From the NCBI GenBank assembly GCA_905160935.1, contig CAJHZI010000263.1:336501-400500 (forward strand): DNA of 64,000 nucleotides, read 5' to 3'. Made by a program: the position numbers and the translations under genes. Source of the DNA: Enchytraeus crypticus. Taxonomy: Eukaryota; Annelida; Clitellata; Enchytraeida; Enchytraeidae. Shown piece after piece: positions 23,200 to 35,000 of this stretch. Under the pieces are notes generated by a model, which saw only the letters and a list, made by a program, of their open reading frames with translations, was not told the DNA's origin and ran no database searches. How positions within the stretch are numbered: the stretch's first letter is position 1; each line of letters starts with the position of its first letter.

Positions 23200-23715
23200 G
23201 GCAAACATACAAACAAGTTTGCAAGTAGGTATAAAAGCAGGTATACAAACTAGCATAGAGCACGTGTACAAACAAGCGCACAAGCACGTATACAAACAGA
23301 CATACCAACAAGCGCACAAGCACGTGTACAACCATACATACAAGCATGTGTACAAACCTTAATACAATCAGGCATACAAGCACGCATGTAAGCAGGCATA
23401 CAATCAGGCCGCAAGTAGGCGCACAAGCACGTATACAAACAGGCATACAAACAAGCACACAAGCACGTATACAAACAGGCATACAAACAAGTACACAAGC
23501 ACGTATACAAACAGGCATACAAATAGGCACACAAGCACGTATACAAACAGGCATACAAACAAGCACACAAGCACGTATACAAACAGGCATACAAACAAGC
23601 ACACAAGCGCGTATATAAACAGGCATACAAACAAGCGCACAAGCACGTATACAAGCAGGCATACAAACAAGCGCACAAGCACGTATATAAACAGGCATAC
23701 AAACAAGCGCACAGT
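23200..23715. repeat. 36-bp minisatellite (CACAAGCACGTATACAAACA)
   Basis: The unit, CACAAGCACGTATACAAACA plus GGCATACAAACAAG, repeats about 13 times. It leaves five overlapping open frames of 90-190 codons on both strands, all Cys/Leu/Ala or Thr/Gln/Ala repeats, and none is a credible gene. Confidence 0.95.
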
Positions 23716-23939
23716 TCTGCGTGAGACAATCACTTGAGTTCATGAACCCATCCTAGGAACATCTGTTATATCACCCTCCCTCTCTCTAACCCCCTCCAAC
23801 CCCCACCCGCTGAATGTAAATACCCATCAGTCTATAAATAGCTCAAGTAATCTGCTCAAAGCGGTCGTCTCCCTGTGTTCATCACAAGACGGGAGATGGA
23901 AGAAGATTCAAGGGTTACACGGAATCAATTAATCAATCA

Positions 23940-24284
23940 TTAAGAATTTAACGTCCGGTTCTTCGCCATAAAGAAATGTCAGGGACGTCTCTTGAAGACT
24001 CTATACAAACAGAAGATCTGTTCCATACAGTGGACTCCTGTATCATTCCAGCTGGGTTTGTCAATGATATGCCAGAGTTTAGACCTCCATATCCAGATTA
24101 TGGGGAAGATAATTATCACTTATTGTCATTTGTCGGAGATTATGACTATTGACTCTTACAGGCTGGAGCCAGTGGCGATGTCGGTAAGACAGTCGACCGC
24201 GGATCAGTATGTGCGGGGTTCAAATCCTGGGCTCGCCCGTCACTGACATCGCTTTCGAGTGAGGAAACTGACGTTAACATTAGC
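23940..24284 (+). mobile_element. SINE tail fragment and SINE-A copy
   Basis: 23945-24010 shares AATGTCAGGGACGTC with 9424. 24161-24284 is one of the best SINE-A copies: GGCTGGAGCCAGTGGCGATG, GTCGGTAAGA, GCGGATCAGTATGTGCGGGG, B box GGTTCAAATCC, GGGCTCGCCCGTC and the tail GAGGAAACTGACGTTAAC. Confidence 0.85.
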
Positions 24285-24637
24285 CATATTGTCATTCGAG
24301 TGAGTTAATTGCAATTGACTCCGTATTGTTTTTATAATTTTGTGCTGGTAATTTTCTCTTATTGGCATCAAACTCGGTGTATTACAATGCCTTTAAATAG
24401 GGAATATGTCTATTTATAGGCAATTGTATTATATTTTATTCAATAGAAGACGAGTCACTCTTTTTTCAGTCCAATTGAAAAGTTTTTAACATCATTAGCT
24501 TTTAAGAAAACGGAGTTCATTTGTAGAATGTCAGGAGGAAAGCGAAGAGATAATGTTCGATGATAGAGCAGAGAGAGAGAGCGAGAGAGCGAGAGAGCGA
24601 GAGAGCGAGAGAGAGAAAGAAAGTGAGAGAGGCTGTT

Positions 24638-24675
<38 letters not shown>

Positions 24676-24946
24676 TTGAAGTGGTACGAGGCAGAGATGA
24701 AAGCTCCAAAAGACTTTAAACAATTAACCGCTAATTTCCGCGCTGACATCTCGTGATTGAATGTTGAACTTGCGCTGAGTAGCGCCATCACACGAATCGA
24801 CGATATTAAATATTAAACTGCTTTCATTTCAACAGCGACAAGACGCCATTCATCATATCTGCTAATCGCGCACTGGTTGTACTCCGCTTATCTTATAAAT
24901 ACCTGATTTGCTTCATTGGTCAGTCGATGAATTACTCCCTCCGCAT
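24285..24946. other. Non-coding with (GA)n tract
   Basis: A purine tract at 24565-24675, mostly (GA)n, is the only notable content. Antisense Ser/Leu open frames there are compositional. Confidence 0.6.
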
Positions 24947-25125
24947 CCTGTGTAGAGTGCTCTACACAGGAATACGTTAATACTTGCTTTATTATCAAAT
25001 AAAGCAAGTGTTAGCGTCAGTTTCTTCACTCGAAAGCGACGACAGTGACAGGCGAGCCCAGGATTTGAACCCCGCACATACTGATCCGCGGTCGAGTACC
25101 TTACCGACGTCGCCACTGGCTCCGG
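24947..25125 (-). mobile_element. SINE-A copy with two adjacent hairpins
   Basis: 25011-25125 (-) is a full SINE-A from the CCGGAGCCAGTGGCG head to the CACTCGAAAG-side tail. Immediately beyond its 3' end are two perfect short inverted repeats: 24947-24970 (11-bp arms, CCTGTGTAGAG) and 24982-25009 (12-bp arms, ACTTGCTTTATT). Confidence 0.8.
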
Positions 25126-25769
25126 TCATATATTCCACACTCTGGTTGGTCCAAGGCATAACATCTAATTTTTGTAATCTTTAATTAATGACAACATTGA
25201 ATTCATCATTATCAGTTCCTTGCTTTCTGTACAGAACATAGAGCGGCAACATTCCTCCATTCTTTTCTATCATCAGCAATCCTCACAGCGTCCTCCCATG
25301 AAAAGTTTAAGGCTTCCTTGTTGCCGTTTCTGTAGCAATGCAAATTGTGACGTTGTAGGGAGCTAACCCCACGACCAAACCTCCTCCTTTATCCAGGCTT
25401 GGGACTGGCACTAGGGACCCAGTGGCGGAGGTAAAAAACATTGAATTAAAGAGATTAATTAATTAAATTAGCATTTATTTTTTTCTTTGATGAAAATGAT
25501 AAGTAGTTGTAAATTATAAGTTATTTAACAATAGACGGTATCCACAGGAAGATGATGTTGAAGATTAATGCAAAATAATTGTGACTAGGCTGTTACTAGA
25601 CTGGAAGATCTTTGAATTTATAAGCATACATTACCAGGGGTGTATTGTTAATAATAACTATGGTATATAATAGTTATAGTAATAAGATGGTATTAATAAT
25701 ATTAATGGTATTATAATATAGTCAAGTGAGAAAATAAAGAAAATAAAGTCTCAAGTATACTTTGGAATG
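25126..25769. other. Non-coding
   Basis: No exon was found. The stretch near 25200-25430 may be decayed repeat, and 25660-25720 has ATA/TTA-rich sequence. Confidence 0.45.
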
Positions 25770-26680
25770 ATTTACTTTGGACTTATTTTCTGGATTTTGG
25801 AATTTGCACCGATTTTGGACTTTCCTTTTGCTCGCCGGCATGATTTTGTCTCACTAGCAGTGGCGGATCCAGGGGGGGCCCGGCCACCCCCCTTAGGCCC
25901 GCCGAAAAAAAATTTAAACTAGATTTTCATTGTCTCTATGACAATTTGTATGTGTAAATATGTTTGTAAGGGCAGTGGTGGGGGGGGGGGGGGGTACGAG
26001 AGTTCCACTATAGTTCGAATTTCTTCAAATGTGGACCCCACTAGGGGCCCATATATTTGGCATACTAGGAGGCCTGTATCTATGGATGAGGGGCCCGAAA
26101 AATATTGACCGTTTCACTAGCTCTTAATTTTTACATAAACCTGTATAGGAGGAAAAAAGGGTGTGAAGGATGTCAGTAAAAATGTGAACTCTGTACCGGA
26201 GTGGTGGTGCAAACAGCCATGGCTGCGAGAGGCCCCCTACCGCCAAAATTAGGTCACTTTTGCAATTCGTCTAGATCCGCTGAGTTTCTTCGAAGGTGAA
26301 AAAAATTAACCTGCTTTTTTCCAAAACAGACGTAGGATTTTAGGTATTTTAGGTTTTCCCCAGACTTTAGTACGGTATGACTGGGGGGAAGGCGGTAAGA
26401 CACGAGAGTACACTCACTCTGTGAGCCGAGAGAAGTAGTGAAAAATCCCCCCAACCCCCACAGCATTTTTTCTGGTTGCGTCACATGTCCCGAAGAAGAA
26501 GGCGTGGCGTAAGCAAAAAATGTGAACACTCTCAAAAAAATATTTCGGGCCCCCCCTTAAAAAATTCCTGGATCCGCCCCTGCTCACTGGTGCTCGATAG
26601 TGACATTGATGATTGTAGCACGCTAATTGTTGTTGTTATTATTAAGTGGACAGCCGTGATTATGATACATTGAAACCTGT
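25770..26680 (+). mobile_element. L2-like family B 3' tail split by a DNA transposon
   Basis: 25772-25857 carries GGATTTTGGAATTTGCACC to TGATTTTGTCTCACTAG. The match resumes at 26583 with CTCACTGGTGCTCGATAG and ends near 26650. The two halves are contiguous in the copies at 2127 and 27020, so the element between them inserted later. Confidence 0.85.
25858..26582. mobile_element. hAT-like non-autonomous transposon (MITE), 725 bp
   Basis: The termini are CAGTGGCGGATCCAGG and, inverted at the other end, CAGGGGCGGATCCAGG (one mismatch). The flanks are CTCACTAG and CTCACTGG, an 8-bp target duplication with one change. The 8-bp duplication and CAG-starting inverted repeats are characteristic of hAT elements. 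The interior is G/C-homopolymer-rich (GGGGCCC near both ends, G14 at 25979) and encodes no transposase. A partial relative lies at 37395. It inserted into an L2-B tail, so the insertion is younger than that tail. Confidence 0.85.
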
Positions 26681-27000
26681 CAAATATTTTTCAACGTTTA
26701 TATACCTCCCTGGATTTAATTACCCAGTTGCGGACCTGTTTTGTGGATTTGGTTTTCATAACACTTTTGGACCCATGTGCACTTAAGTATTCTGCTTAGA
26801 TTTGCATCAGTAGTACTTGATGTTGTCGTCGATTATAGTACCTCTTGAATTTTGGTTTTCGTTGTTGCTGTTGTTGCAATAATTTAAAAGAACAATGAGT
26901 TATAAACTGCTGTAGATCATGACGTCATTTATTATTAGTAAGCAGAAGTTTTATTTTGAATATTTGTTTGGAACCTTATCAAAGTTTAACGTGTTTTCAT
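26681..27000. other. Non-coding, decayed L2-B-like sequence
   Basis: GCGGACCTGTTTTGTGGATT and ACTTGATGTTGTCGTCGATT resemble a second, older family B tail. No coding capacity. Confidence 0.45.
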
Positions 27001-27004
27001 GAAG

Positions 27005-28105
27005 TTATTACGCACGCAAACAACAACAATTAGAGTGCTACAGTCATCAATGACAACATCGAGCACTATTGAGACAAAATCAAGCCGGCGAGCAAAAAAA
27101 GACGGTCCAAAAACGGTGCAAATTCCAAAATCCAGAAATTCAGTCCAAAGTAAAGGGAGTTAAAGAAAAGGTGGTTTAGGCGCAGGTCGCTGCTCATGGA
27201 CACTGGATGGAAAAGAGAGATGGAAAAGATAGGTCTTCAACTGCTTATGGAAATGCTCATAGGAAAGCAAAGGCTGATGTGATTCAAATGAAGATTTCCG
27301 AAGATTGGATGGAAGAGAATTCCAGATCTGAGGTGCAGCATGCTGGAAGAACGAATAGATAGCTTAGAGCGTGCAGGTAAGCTATGTCTCACAAGAGTAA
27401 TTAACTTAGAAGACCGAGTAATAGCAGGCTGCATCAGTTTAATTAAGTGAGACATACAAGTTTGTCCAGGGATGGTGATGGACTTATAGGTTAACGAAGC
27501 TGTTTTGTAAATGATACGCTCTTTAATCTTTAGCCAGTGCAAAGACTTCAAAATAGGCGTAACATGTGAGTACTTGGAACTACAAAAATTGCTCGCGCAA
27601 GAGAATTCTGAACAAACTGCAACCGATCAATCTCATAGCCAGGGAGATTTAAAAACAGGGAATTGCAGTAGTCCAACTTCGATTGCACAAGAGCAGCACC
27701 AATTGTAGCAGCTGTCTCACGTGACAAATATGGACGTATTCGACGAAGATCACGGATATGGAAGAAACATACTTGTGAAGTTTTAGTTATGTGTTCGTGG
27801 AAGGTTAGGTGTTTATCAAGGATAACAACGAGATTTCTCACAGAAGAAACAGGTGATATTTTAATACCCGAAGATAACGAAAGAGTTTTCCCATTCAGCT
27901 TCAGAAGCTGTTGAGGTGTCCCGACCAACAAGAATTCAGTCTTAGATGGATTAAGTGCCAAGAAATTAGCAGACATCCAAGAGAATATAGACTGAAAACT
28001 TTGTTGCAGGAGGGTTTCAGCATTTGATTAGGAGTTAGGGGTGAAACAAGTGTACATTTGAGTGTCATCAGCATATAGTTCATGATCAAGAATAACAACA
28101 AATGT
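27005..28105 (-). pseudogene. L2/CR1-like LINE relic (family B) with 3' tail
   Basis: Minus-strand translation from about 28100 shows the end of a reverse transcriptase: ELYADDTQ-type sequence (now frame-broken), then LALNPSKTEFLLVGTPQQ, the fingerprint of L2/CR1-like RTs. It continues with [15 protein letters not shown] and LQFVQNSLARAI, and in another frame LHWLKIKERIIYK. At least two frameshifts separate 28101-27901, 27976-27548 and 27551-27237. The 3' UTR to about 27005 is the family B tail (TTGCTCGCCGGCTTGATTTT on the minus strand). Endonuclease and most RT are absent: a 5'-truncated dead copy. Confidence 0.85.
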
Positions 28106-28211
28106 AAACAAAATGCCGTGCATATGCATACCGATTAATAAATTTAAAGTTTACAGTCGAACCTATTAAAATAGTTAAACTTATTGCATGGCTAAATCTT
28201 CTTCAGTTTGT

Positions 28212-28346
28212 GGCTGGAGCCAGTGGCGAAGTCGGTAAGATACTCAGCCACAGAACAGTAAGTGCGGAGTTTAAATCCTGGGCTCGCCCGTCACTGACAT
28301 CGTTTCGAGTGAGGAAACCGACGTTAACCTTAGCTTTACCAGCTTT
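28212..28346 (+). mobile_element. SINE-A copy
   Basis: A complete plus-strand copy: GGCTGGAGCCAGTGGCGAAG, GTCGGTAAGATACTC, a slightly mutated B box AGTTTAAATCC, GGGCTCGCCCGTC and the tail GACGTTAACCTTAGCTTTACC. A degenerate L2-B tail follows at 28436-28575. Confidence 0.85.
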
Positions 28347-28795
28347 GTGTTGTCATTATTTTTCATCATTATGATTTTCACCTGTGTCCATGAGTTTCGA
28401 CCATCACTCACACCTTCTCTCCTATAATTAGTATCTTTGAATCGATTTTCTGGATATTAGATTTGTACGCTGTCGTTTGCCTTTTTGCTCGTCAGATTCG
28501 CCTTTTCCTGCATGCTCGATGTTGTCATAGAGCGCAGTGCATTTTTCTACTACTGATTTCAGTTGCCGTACTATTTTCATCGCTATGTCGTTGTTATGTA
28601 ATTGTTAGATAAAGGTTCAAAGGGGACAATATGTAAACCAAAAATAGTTAACAAAGGACCTACGATACGACGTATTAAAATCAACCAAACGCCAACGCTA
28701 AAGAATATTTATTTTAAAATGTTTGTTATCGCTTCAGAACATTTCATAACTTTGACAAGTTAACACCATATAATAGAGCGATAATTGAGTAGATA

Positions 28796-29091
28796 ATGTC
28801 GACCTCGCCTGGCGAAGGGACCGGGGGCGAGTCATCGTTCAGCAAGCGCGACTGGGACGACTTCAAGCGGCTGCTGCAGCCCATACTCGACTCTGAGGGG
28901 AGGCCACTGAACGCCGAGCGGATCCTGACCCCTCAGGCCGAGCGCCTGACGGGGGTTGAGCCCCTGAGGCTCATGCAGGCCCTCGAGGGGAACAACCGAC
29001 GGGCGGAGGTGGTTCTGGGGCTCATGCCGGTCATGTGTGACATCAGGAACAAGCTGCCTCTGCTCACCAAGCCTCTGCTCGAGCTAATCAA
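28796..29091 (+). CDS. DRC10: DRC10 exon 1
   Basis: Encodes MSTSPGEGTG to TKPLLELI plus two bases; the donor is CAA|GTGAGC. It is markedly GC-richer than its surroundings, as are most coding exons here. In-frame TAG at 28790. Confidence 0.8.
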
Positions 29092-32000
29092 GTGAGCGCT
29101 TACCTGACTGATAATTAGTACTGATTATTGATTGAGTATTATTACTGATTGATAATTATATAATAATTATTATAATTATTATGATGCTTACTGATTGAGA
29201 ATTATTTTGATGCTTACTGATTGATAATTATTAATTGAAAAATTACAAGTATGTATATTTAGATTCATCGGTAATAGACAAAGTTACAGACTGTTTGCTA
29301 TATGTTTGAATCACGTAAAATATGTATTTAGGCAGCAGATAAACAGAAGGATGTATTGCTCGAAGCAGTAGAAATGTGTTGCATTTAGGCAACATATATC
29401 GTTGATATATTGTTGCAGGCAGCCACTCTGGTACTCCGATGTATTGTTGTAGGCAGCAGATACGCTGCTGTATTGTTGTAGGCAGCAGTTACGCTGATGT
29501 ATTGTAGGCAGCAGATACGCTGATGTATTGTAGGCAGCAGATACACTGATGTATTATTGTAGGCAGCAGATACGCTGACGTATTGTTGTAGGCAGTAGAT
29601 ACTATGGTGTATTGTTGCAGGCAGCAGATACGTCAGGTGCTGGACTTTCGTGAGGTTTGTCGACAGGTGGCGAGGTTCAAGCAGGAGCGGATGGGCTCTG
29701 ACATGACGCTGGACTCGAGTCGGGAGCTCTTCCCCGTGGACAGCCTACAGGCGCTCATCCACGACCAGCAGGCGCTTCTCAGCTTGATTCAGACAGAGCA
29801 TGACACGCAGAAAGAGGTGACGCTGATGCAGACAGCTGAGGATGATGATGATGGGCCAGTCATCAACTACGATAGGTCAGTTGAGGATGATGATGATGAA
29901 GATTGTGTTGATAATGATGATTATTATTTTGATGGAAGTGGTGATGACGATGATGGTGATGATGGTAATAGTGGTGATGATGTCGATAATGATAGTGATG
30001 GTTATGATGATGATGACGATGATGATGATGATAGCGACGATAACGATAGTGATGGCGATGATGATCATGATGATGGTAATAGCGGTAATAGTGACGACTA
30101 CGATGATGACAGTGACGACTACGGTGATGATGACGACGACGCAGACGACGACGATGATCATACTATAGAAAACTGACATATAAATTGCGCTGAGATTTAA
30201 ACTAGTAAGAGCCAGATATCATCATGGGCTTCACCACGCATAACGTGTACGTGGACAGGTTTTTGGAGAGGAAGGAGAGCTGGCTGACAGACTTCACCCT
30301 GGTCTCACACAACAGCCTGGCTCGTAACTACGACTCACTCACTCGTGTGGCTGACATGATGGACTACATCGACGAGTCGACGGCCAAGCTGGCCCCCGAG
30401 ACCCTCGCCAGTCTACTCGCCGGCCCTGCCAAGACCCGCCACTCCGGCAGGCACTCCGTCGCTCCAGGCATGATGCAGCACAGGTCGAGCAGAGCTCTCG
30501 CTGAGGAGCAGGACGACGATGAAGTAGATGATGGAGGAGAGATTGGTACAGAGAAGAAGCATGAGGTTAAGGAGATACACACGGATATGTTTCTGGTTCC
30601 GGGTGATCATGATGGAGAGAAAATGGAAGAGAGGAACTATAATGAGTCGAATAATAATCAAAGAAGAATTAGAGATGGAAGATTGGTTAAGAGAAAGATG
30701 GTAGTGGAGAGAAATAAAACGTCATCGAACAGTGTGCTTGGAAAGTCTAGCGTGGAGAAGACTAGAATGAGACTACCAACCAGACTGCCAAAGATAGAGG
30801 CCACTATTAAAGAGAAGCGAATGAAGAAAACTTCAAAAAGAAACAAAGTTGATGAAGAGTCTGGGAAATCTTGCAAAACGAGCAAAAAGGAAATTGTAAA
30901 ACCGGCAGACAATTCAGGCAAGGACGGCATTCCAGATGGTATAAAGAAATCCCGAAGGATGAAAGATCTAAGAGACGCCAATCAATCAAACAGAAGCTTT
31001 CTTACCGAGTCAGAGAGATCCAAGAAGAAGGCACAGCTGAGCACGATCAGGTCCCACGAGGTTTCTCTCAGAGAAGGATCTGATGCTGTCAGCAAGAAGA
31101 GTTACCTGGTGAACACGAGTCAGTCTAATCGCCAGATGGGGCCACCGGGACCCCAGCCAGTCCAGCAGAGCGTCAGTGACTTCAACGGCTCGACGTACCA
31201 GCAGCAGAGCGCCCAGGACTTCGAGCGACAGGACAGTCAGCGCAACGACGCCACGCAGGCGAGTCATTTCAGTTTCAGTTATCGTTCCGTTCTGCTGTCG
31301 ATTGTGTGAAATTTAATTACGATTAATACGATTAAGTTTCAGTTATAGTATATTTCAGTTATGGTTTACTGCTCAAGTGGGTACATTTCAGTTTTAGTTT
31401 TACTACTTGAGTGGGTACATTTAAGTTATAGTTATACTACTCGATTGGATACATTTCAGTTAGTTTTACTACGCATGTGATTGCAGTTCAATTATGGTTA
31501 TACTGCTCATGTGGGAACATTTCAGTTATACTTTTACTGCTCATATGGGTGCATTTCAGATATAGTTTTACTGCTCATTTTGGTAATATTTCTGCTATAG
31601 TTGTAAACTGTTTTTCTTAGACCAAACCGCATCGTCCTTTTAGTCTAATTTTGTCACTCCATTGATTGGTTTGAGCTGATAATCGATAACGTCGATAGCT
31701 TGATTAATTGATTTTTCGCAAATTATATGAACGTATGAGTAACGTATGAATATTTTAGCTAACTGAACGATTGTTTTATTGACTGCTTGAAAAATTGATT
31801 AATTTATTGATTAACATATAGATTGATTGATGGATTGATTATTTGCTTGATTGACTGATCAATTGACTGATCGATTGACTAAGTGACTGACTGATTTGAA
31901 GACATACAGAGAGATCGACAGACAGACAGACAAACAGACAGACTGACTGACTGACTGACTGACGGACCGACGGACTGAATGACTGACTGACTGACTGACA

Positions 32001-35000
32001 GATCTATTGACTATTTGCTCGTGTAGGGCTACTACGCGACGACGCACGCGGACGAAGACCTAGACGATCATGACATCGTGAGTCTGAAGTACCTCACCCA
32101 GGACAGCTCGTCTGACGATGATGACTCGCTGGGAAAGCTCAAGGACAAATCGGACGAGTCTCTGGGACCTCCTGCCTTCACTGGAGAGTCCTACACCAGT
32201 TTCTATCCGGGTTAGTATTTAGTAATGGAAATACTAATAATAATTATGACTACCAAGTTAATATAACATGTTATACAGGAATAATTAATTAATTTCACTA
32301 ATTTTACCACGTACGCGAATTTCGCGAAGCTATAGTAAGGCAACAGTGATCGACAGTTGTAAACAGTGAACATCCTATGTGGGAAATTTCATGCGAGCTG
32401 AAAATAGCAGCCAAGAGCAGAGCGTAACGCTCTAACATACCCACAGAACACCCAAGAAGTTAACAGGCTTCTCAGCGAGTCAACTTGATGTTGAGAGTCG
32501 AAAAAGGTTCATAAAATCCAAAAAGCGAATATTAACTAATCTAGGGAACAAGGAACCTCTAGTAATCGGAAACTTATATCGATGTGCTATAAAACTCGGC
32601 TATATTCTAATGTAAATTGGTTCCGTACGTATTTCTGCATGTGTTCCCTATTATCTCTAGAAATATAAAATTATATTTAGTAATCCATAGGAAGTAAGCT
32701 GTACTACATGAAACACGTCCTACCCCACTGTGTTCTCTATTACCTATAGTCGAAAGTAACGCCGGGCTGGTAGCGGAGGCGTCGCAGTACACTGAGAGGA
32801 CGCCGTCTAGCGCTGAGCGGGGCGGGGTTGAGCGGGGCGGGGCAGAGCGGGGCGGCGTGGAGCGCTACGACTCGTCCACGACCTCGATCATCCAGTCCCT
32901 GCAGCCCCTCGACGACGCCGTGGACTTCTACCAGGGCTCGGTCAAGTCGCTGAGGGACCAGCAAGCCCCCATGGTGCAGGAGTGGCCGGGAGGAGTGGAC
33001 GAATTCGAGATGATGTTCAGAGTGACGGCAGAGGTGAACGACACCCTAGAGAGTGTGAAAAGTGATGTGGAGCTTGTGGAGGAAGTGCGGGATTACGAGT
33101 CTCTAAATGTAATCTATCAATCAATATATTTATTAAAATATAGATCAATCTCTCTCTTAGTGCACTGCCTACTGGTAGGTCCATGGTATATAACGCCTCT
33201 ACTCATCTCTTTCTTCCGTCCTTCTCTTCATGTCCACGTACGAGTGGATCTTTAAATTTCATTATTTGTAACATTCCTTTTGATATACCATTATTCTTAG
33301 GGGATTCTGCTTATGATAAGGTGGGCCCTCTACGACTAACATTTACTAGGCAGGGGCGTCATTCCCTAAGAAAACAATCCTGTTTACCCGTAAATCAGTA
33401 TTTTACTCGAAAAATAATAACTAATACAATTATATACACGTGTAATAAAAGAATAATTTTTGCCAAACAAATGTAGTTCTTACAATTAGTTATATAATAA
33501 ATTTTGAGAAAACTAAGTATTCGATAGACCTAACTTGAGTTAGGTCTATCGAATACTATTGTAGTAATGAATAATTAACTCACACCAAAAGTTAATTGAT
33601 ATACCGAATGATTGATCTATTGACTTATTGTTTGATTGATTGATTGACTTCTTCTTTTTCTCTGCGTAACGTCACTTTGTGGACACCAGAGCAGCCTCTT
33701 TTACCTTCTGTTGTCACTGATACCGGTCCTGGGCAAGATCATAGACATCACTCTGTGCTAGGTTATATTTAGTGTCTATTTGTTCTACATCTTTACTGAC
33801 TGATTGATTGACTAAAGGAGAGCACAGAGATAGCTGTCATGGACGACGGTTCGACCTCTGATCGGCAGGAGGTCACCGAGCCAAGGGCGAAGAAGGACGT
33901 TGACAGCTTGACCTTGCTGTTGGGAGATGACAAGTCGTCCTTGACCACCGGGTCAGCGTCCAGTGGCTCGTTCAGCTCCTCTGAGGATGAATCTATGTGG
34001 AAGAACATCCACGCGTCCCACCAGGTCCTGTCCTTCACCTGCAGGGACATCTTGCGGATACTCAAGGCTGATCCCGTCACCTCACTGGTTAGAGCCGTCA
34101 GCAGTTCTAGTCATGGCAAATCTATGTATCAATGTTTATATGTCAATGAATCTAATGAAATAAAGGTGTTATTTGTTGTTTATGTATCAATGAATCTAAT
34201 GAAATAAAGGTGTTATTTGTTGTTCATGTATCAATGAATATGATGAAATAAAGGTATTGTTTGTTGTTTATATATCAATGAATCTAATGAAATAAAGTTG
34301 TTATTGGAAGTATACAAATGGTAATTTTAACAAGAAATATGATGCTGATGATCAATGAACTACTACATGTAGACGTAGTTTGTGATCTAAGCTTCAGTAG
34401 TCATCAGCTCACTATCTCTCAGTCTCTACCTACGAGCTGTAATAAAATAATTACTCGAATTTAAAATAAAATAATCACATTAATTTAAAACGTTCCAAAT
34501 GTCAATCAAGAGAGTTTAAGCAGACGAAATGCATGCCTGAACTTTCCCTGCAGCTAGAATACCGTACCGATTAATCGTGTATCTGCTGCTGCAGCTGTTG
34601 ATGCGTGAGGACATGAGCAAGGCGGGGTACAGGCTGATAGGAGAGCTGAAGCAGCTGAGGGGATTGATGGAGAGGAGGCTGTTGACCACGGCTGATGAGG
34701 TCAGAGTTCAGGTGGAGACTGGAAAGAAGATCGCTGAGAGAGCGAGACTGTTCCTCGTCTTCCAGAAGAGATTCCAACAAGACATTCAGCGTATCCAGCG
34801 TGATACTCGTACACAGGTGTGTGTGGCTTGAATAGTCAATCAATCAACCAATCAATTAATTAAAAAATCAATCAATTAATCAACCAATCAACTAATCTAT
34901 CATTCTATCATTCTATCAATCTATATATCAATCAACCAACCAGCCAATCAGCTAATCAATCAATCAATCAATCGATCAATCCATCAATAATCAATCAATC

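Noticed and set aside
23165..23743. Open frames up to 192 codons on both strands, Cys-rich
   Set aside because: A 36-bp minisatellite without stops; no start context, splice sites or family similarity.
30224..31309. Separate intronless gene starting at the ATG at 30224
   Set aside because: Possible, but the frame splices in phase into exon 4 through a GC donor and joins exon 2 in phase at 30259, so one gene is the simpler model; kept as an alternative.
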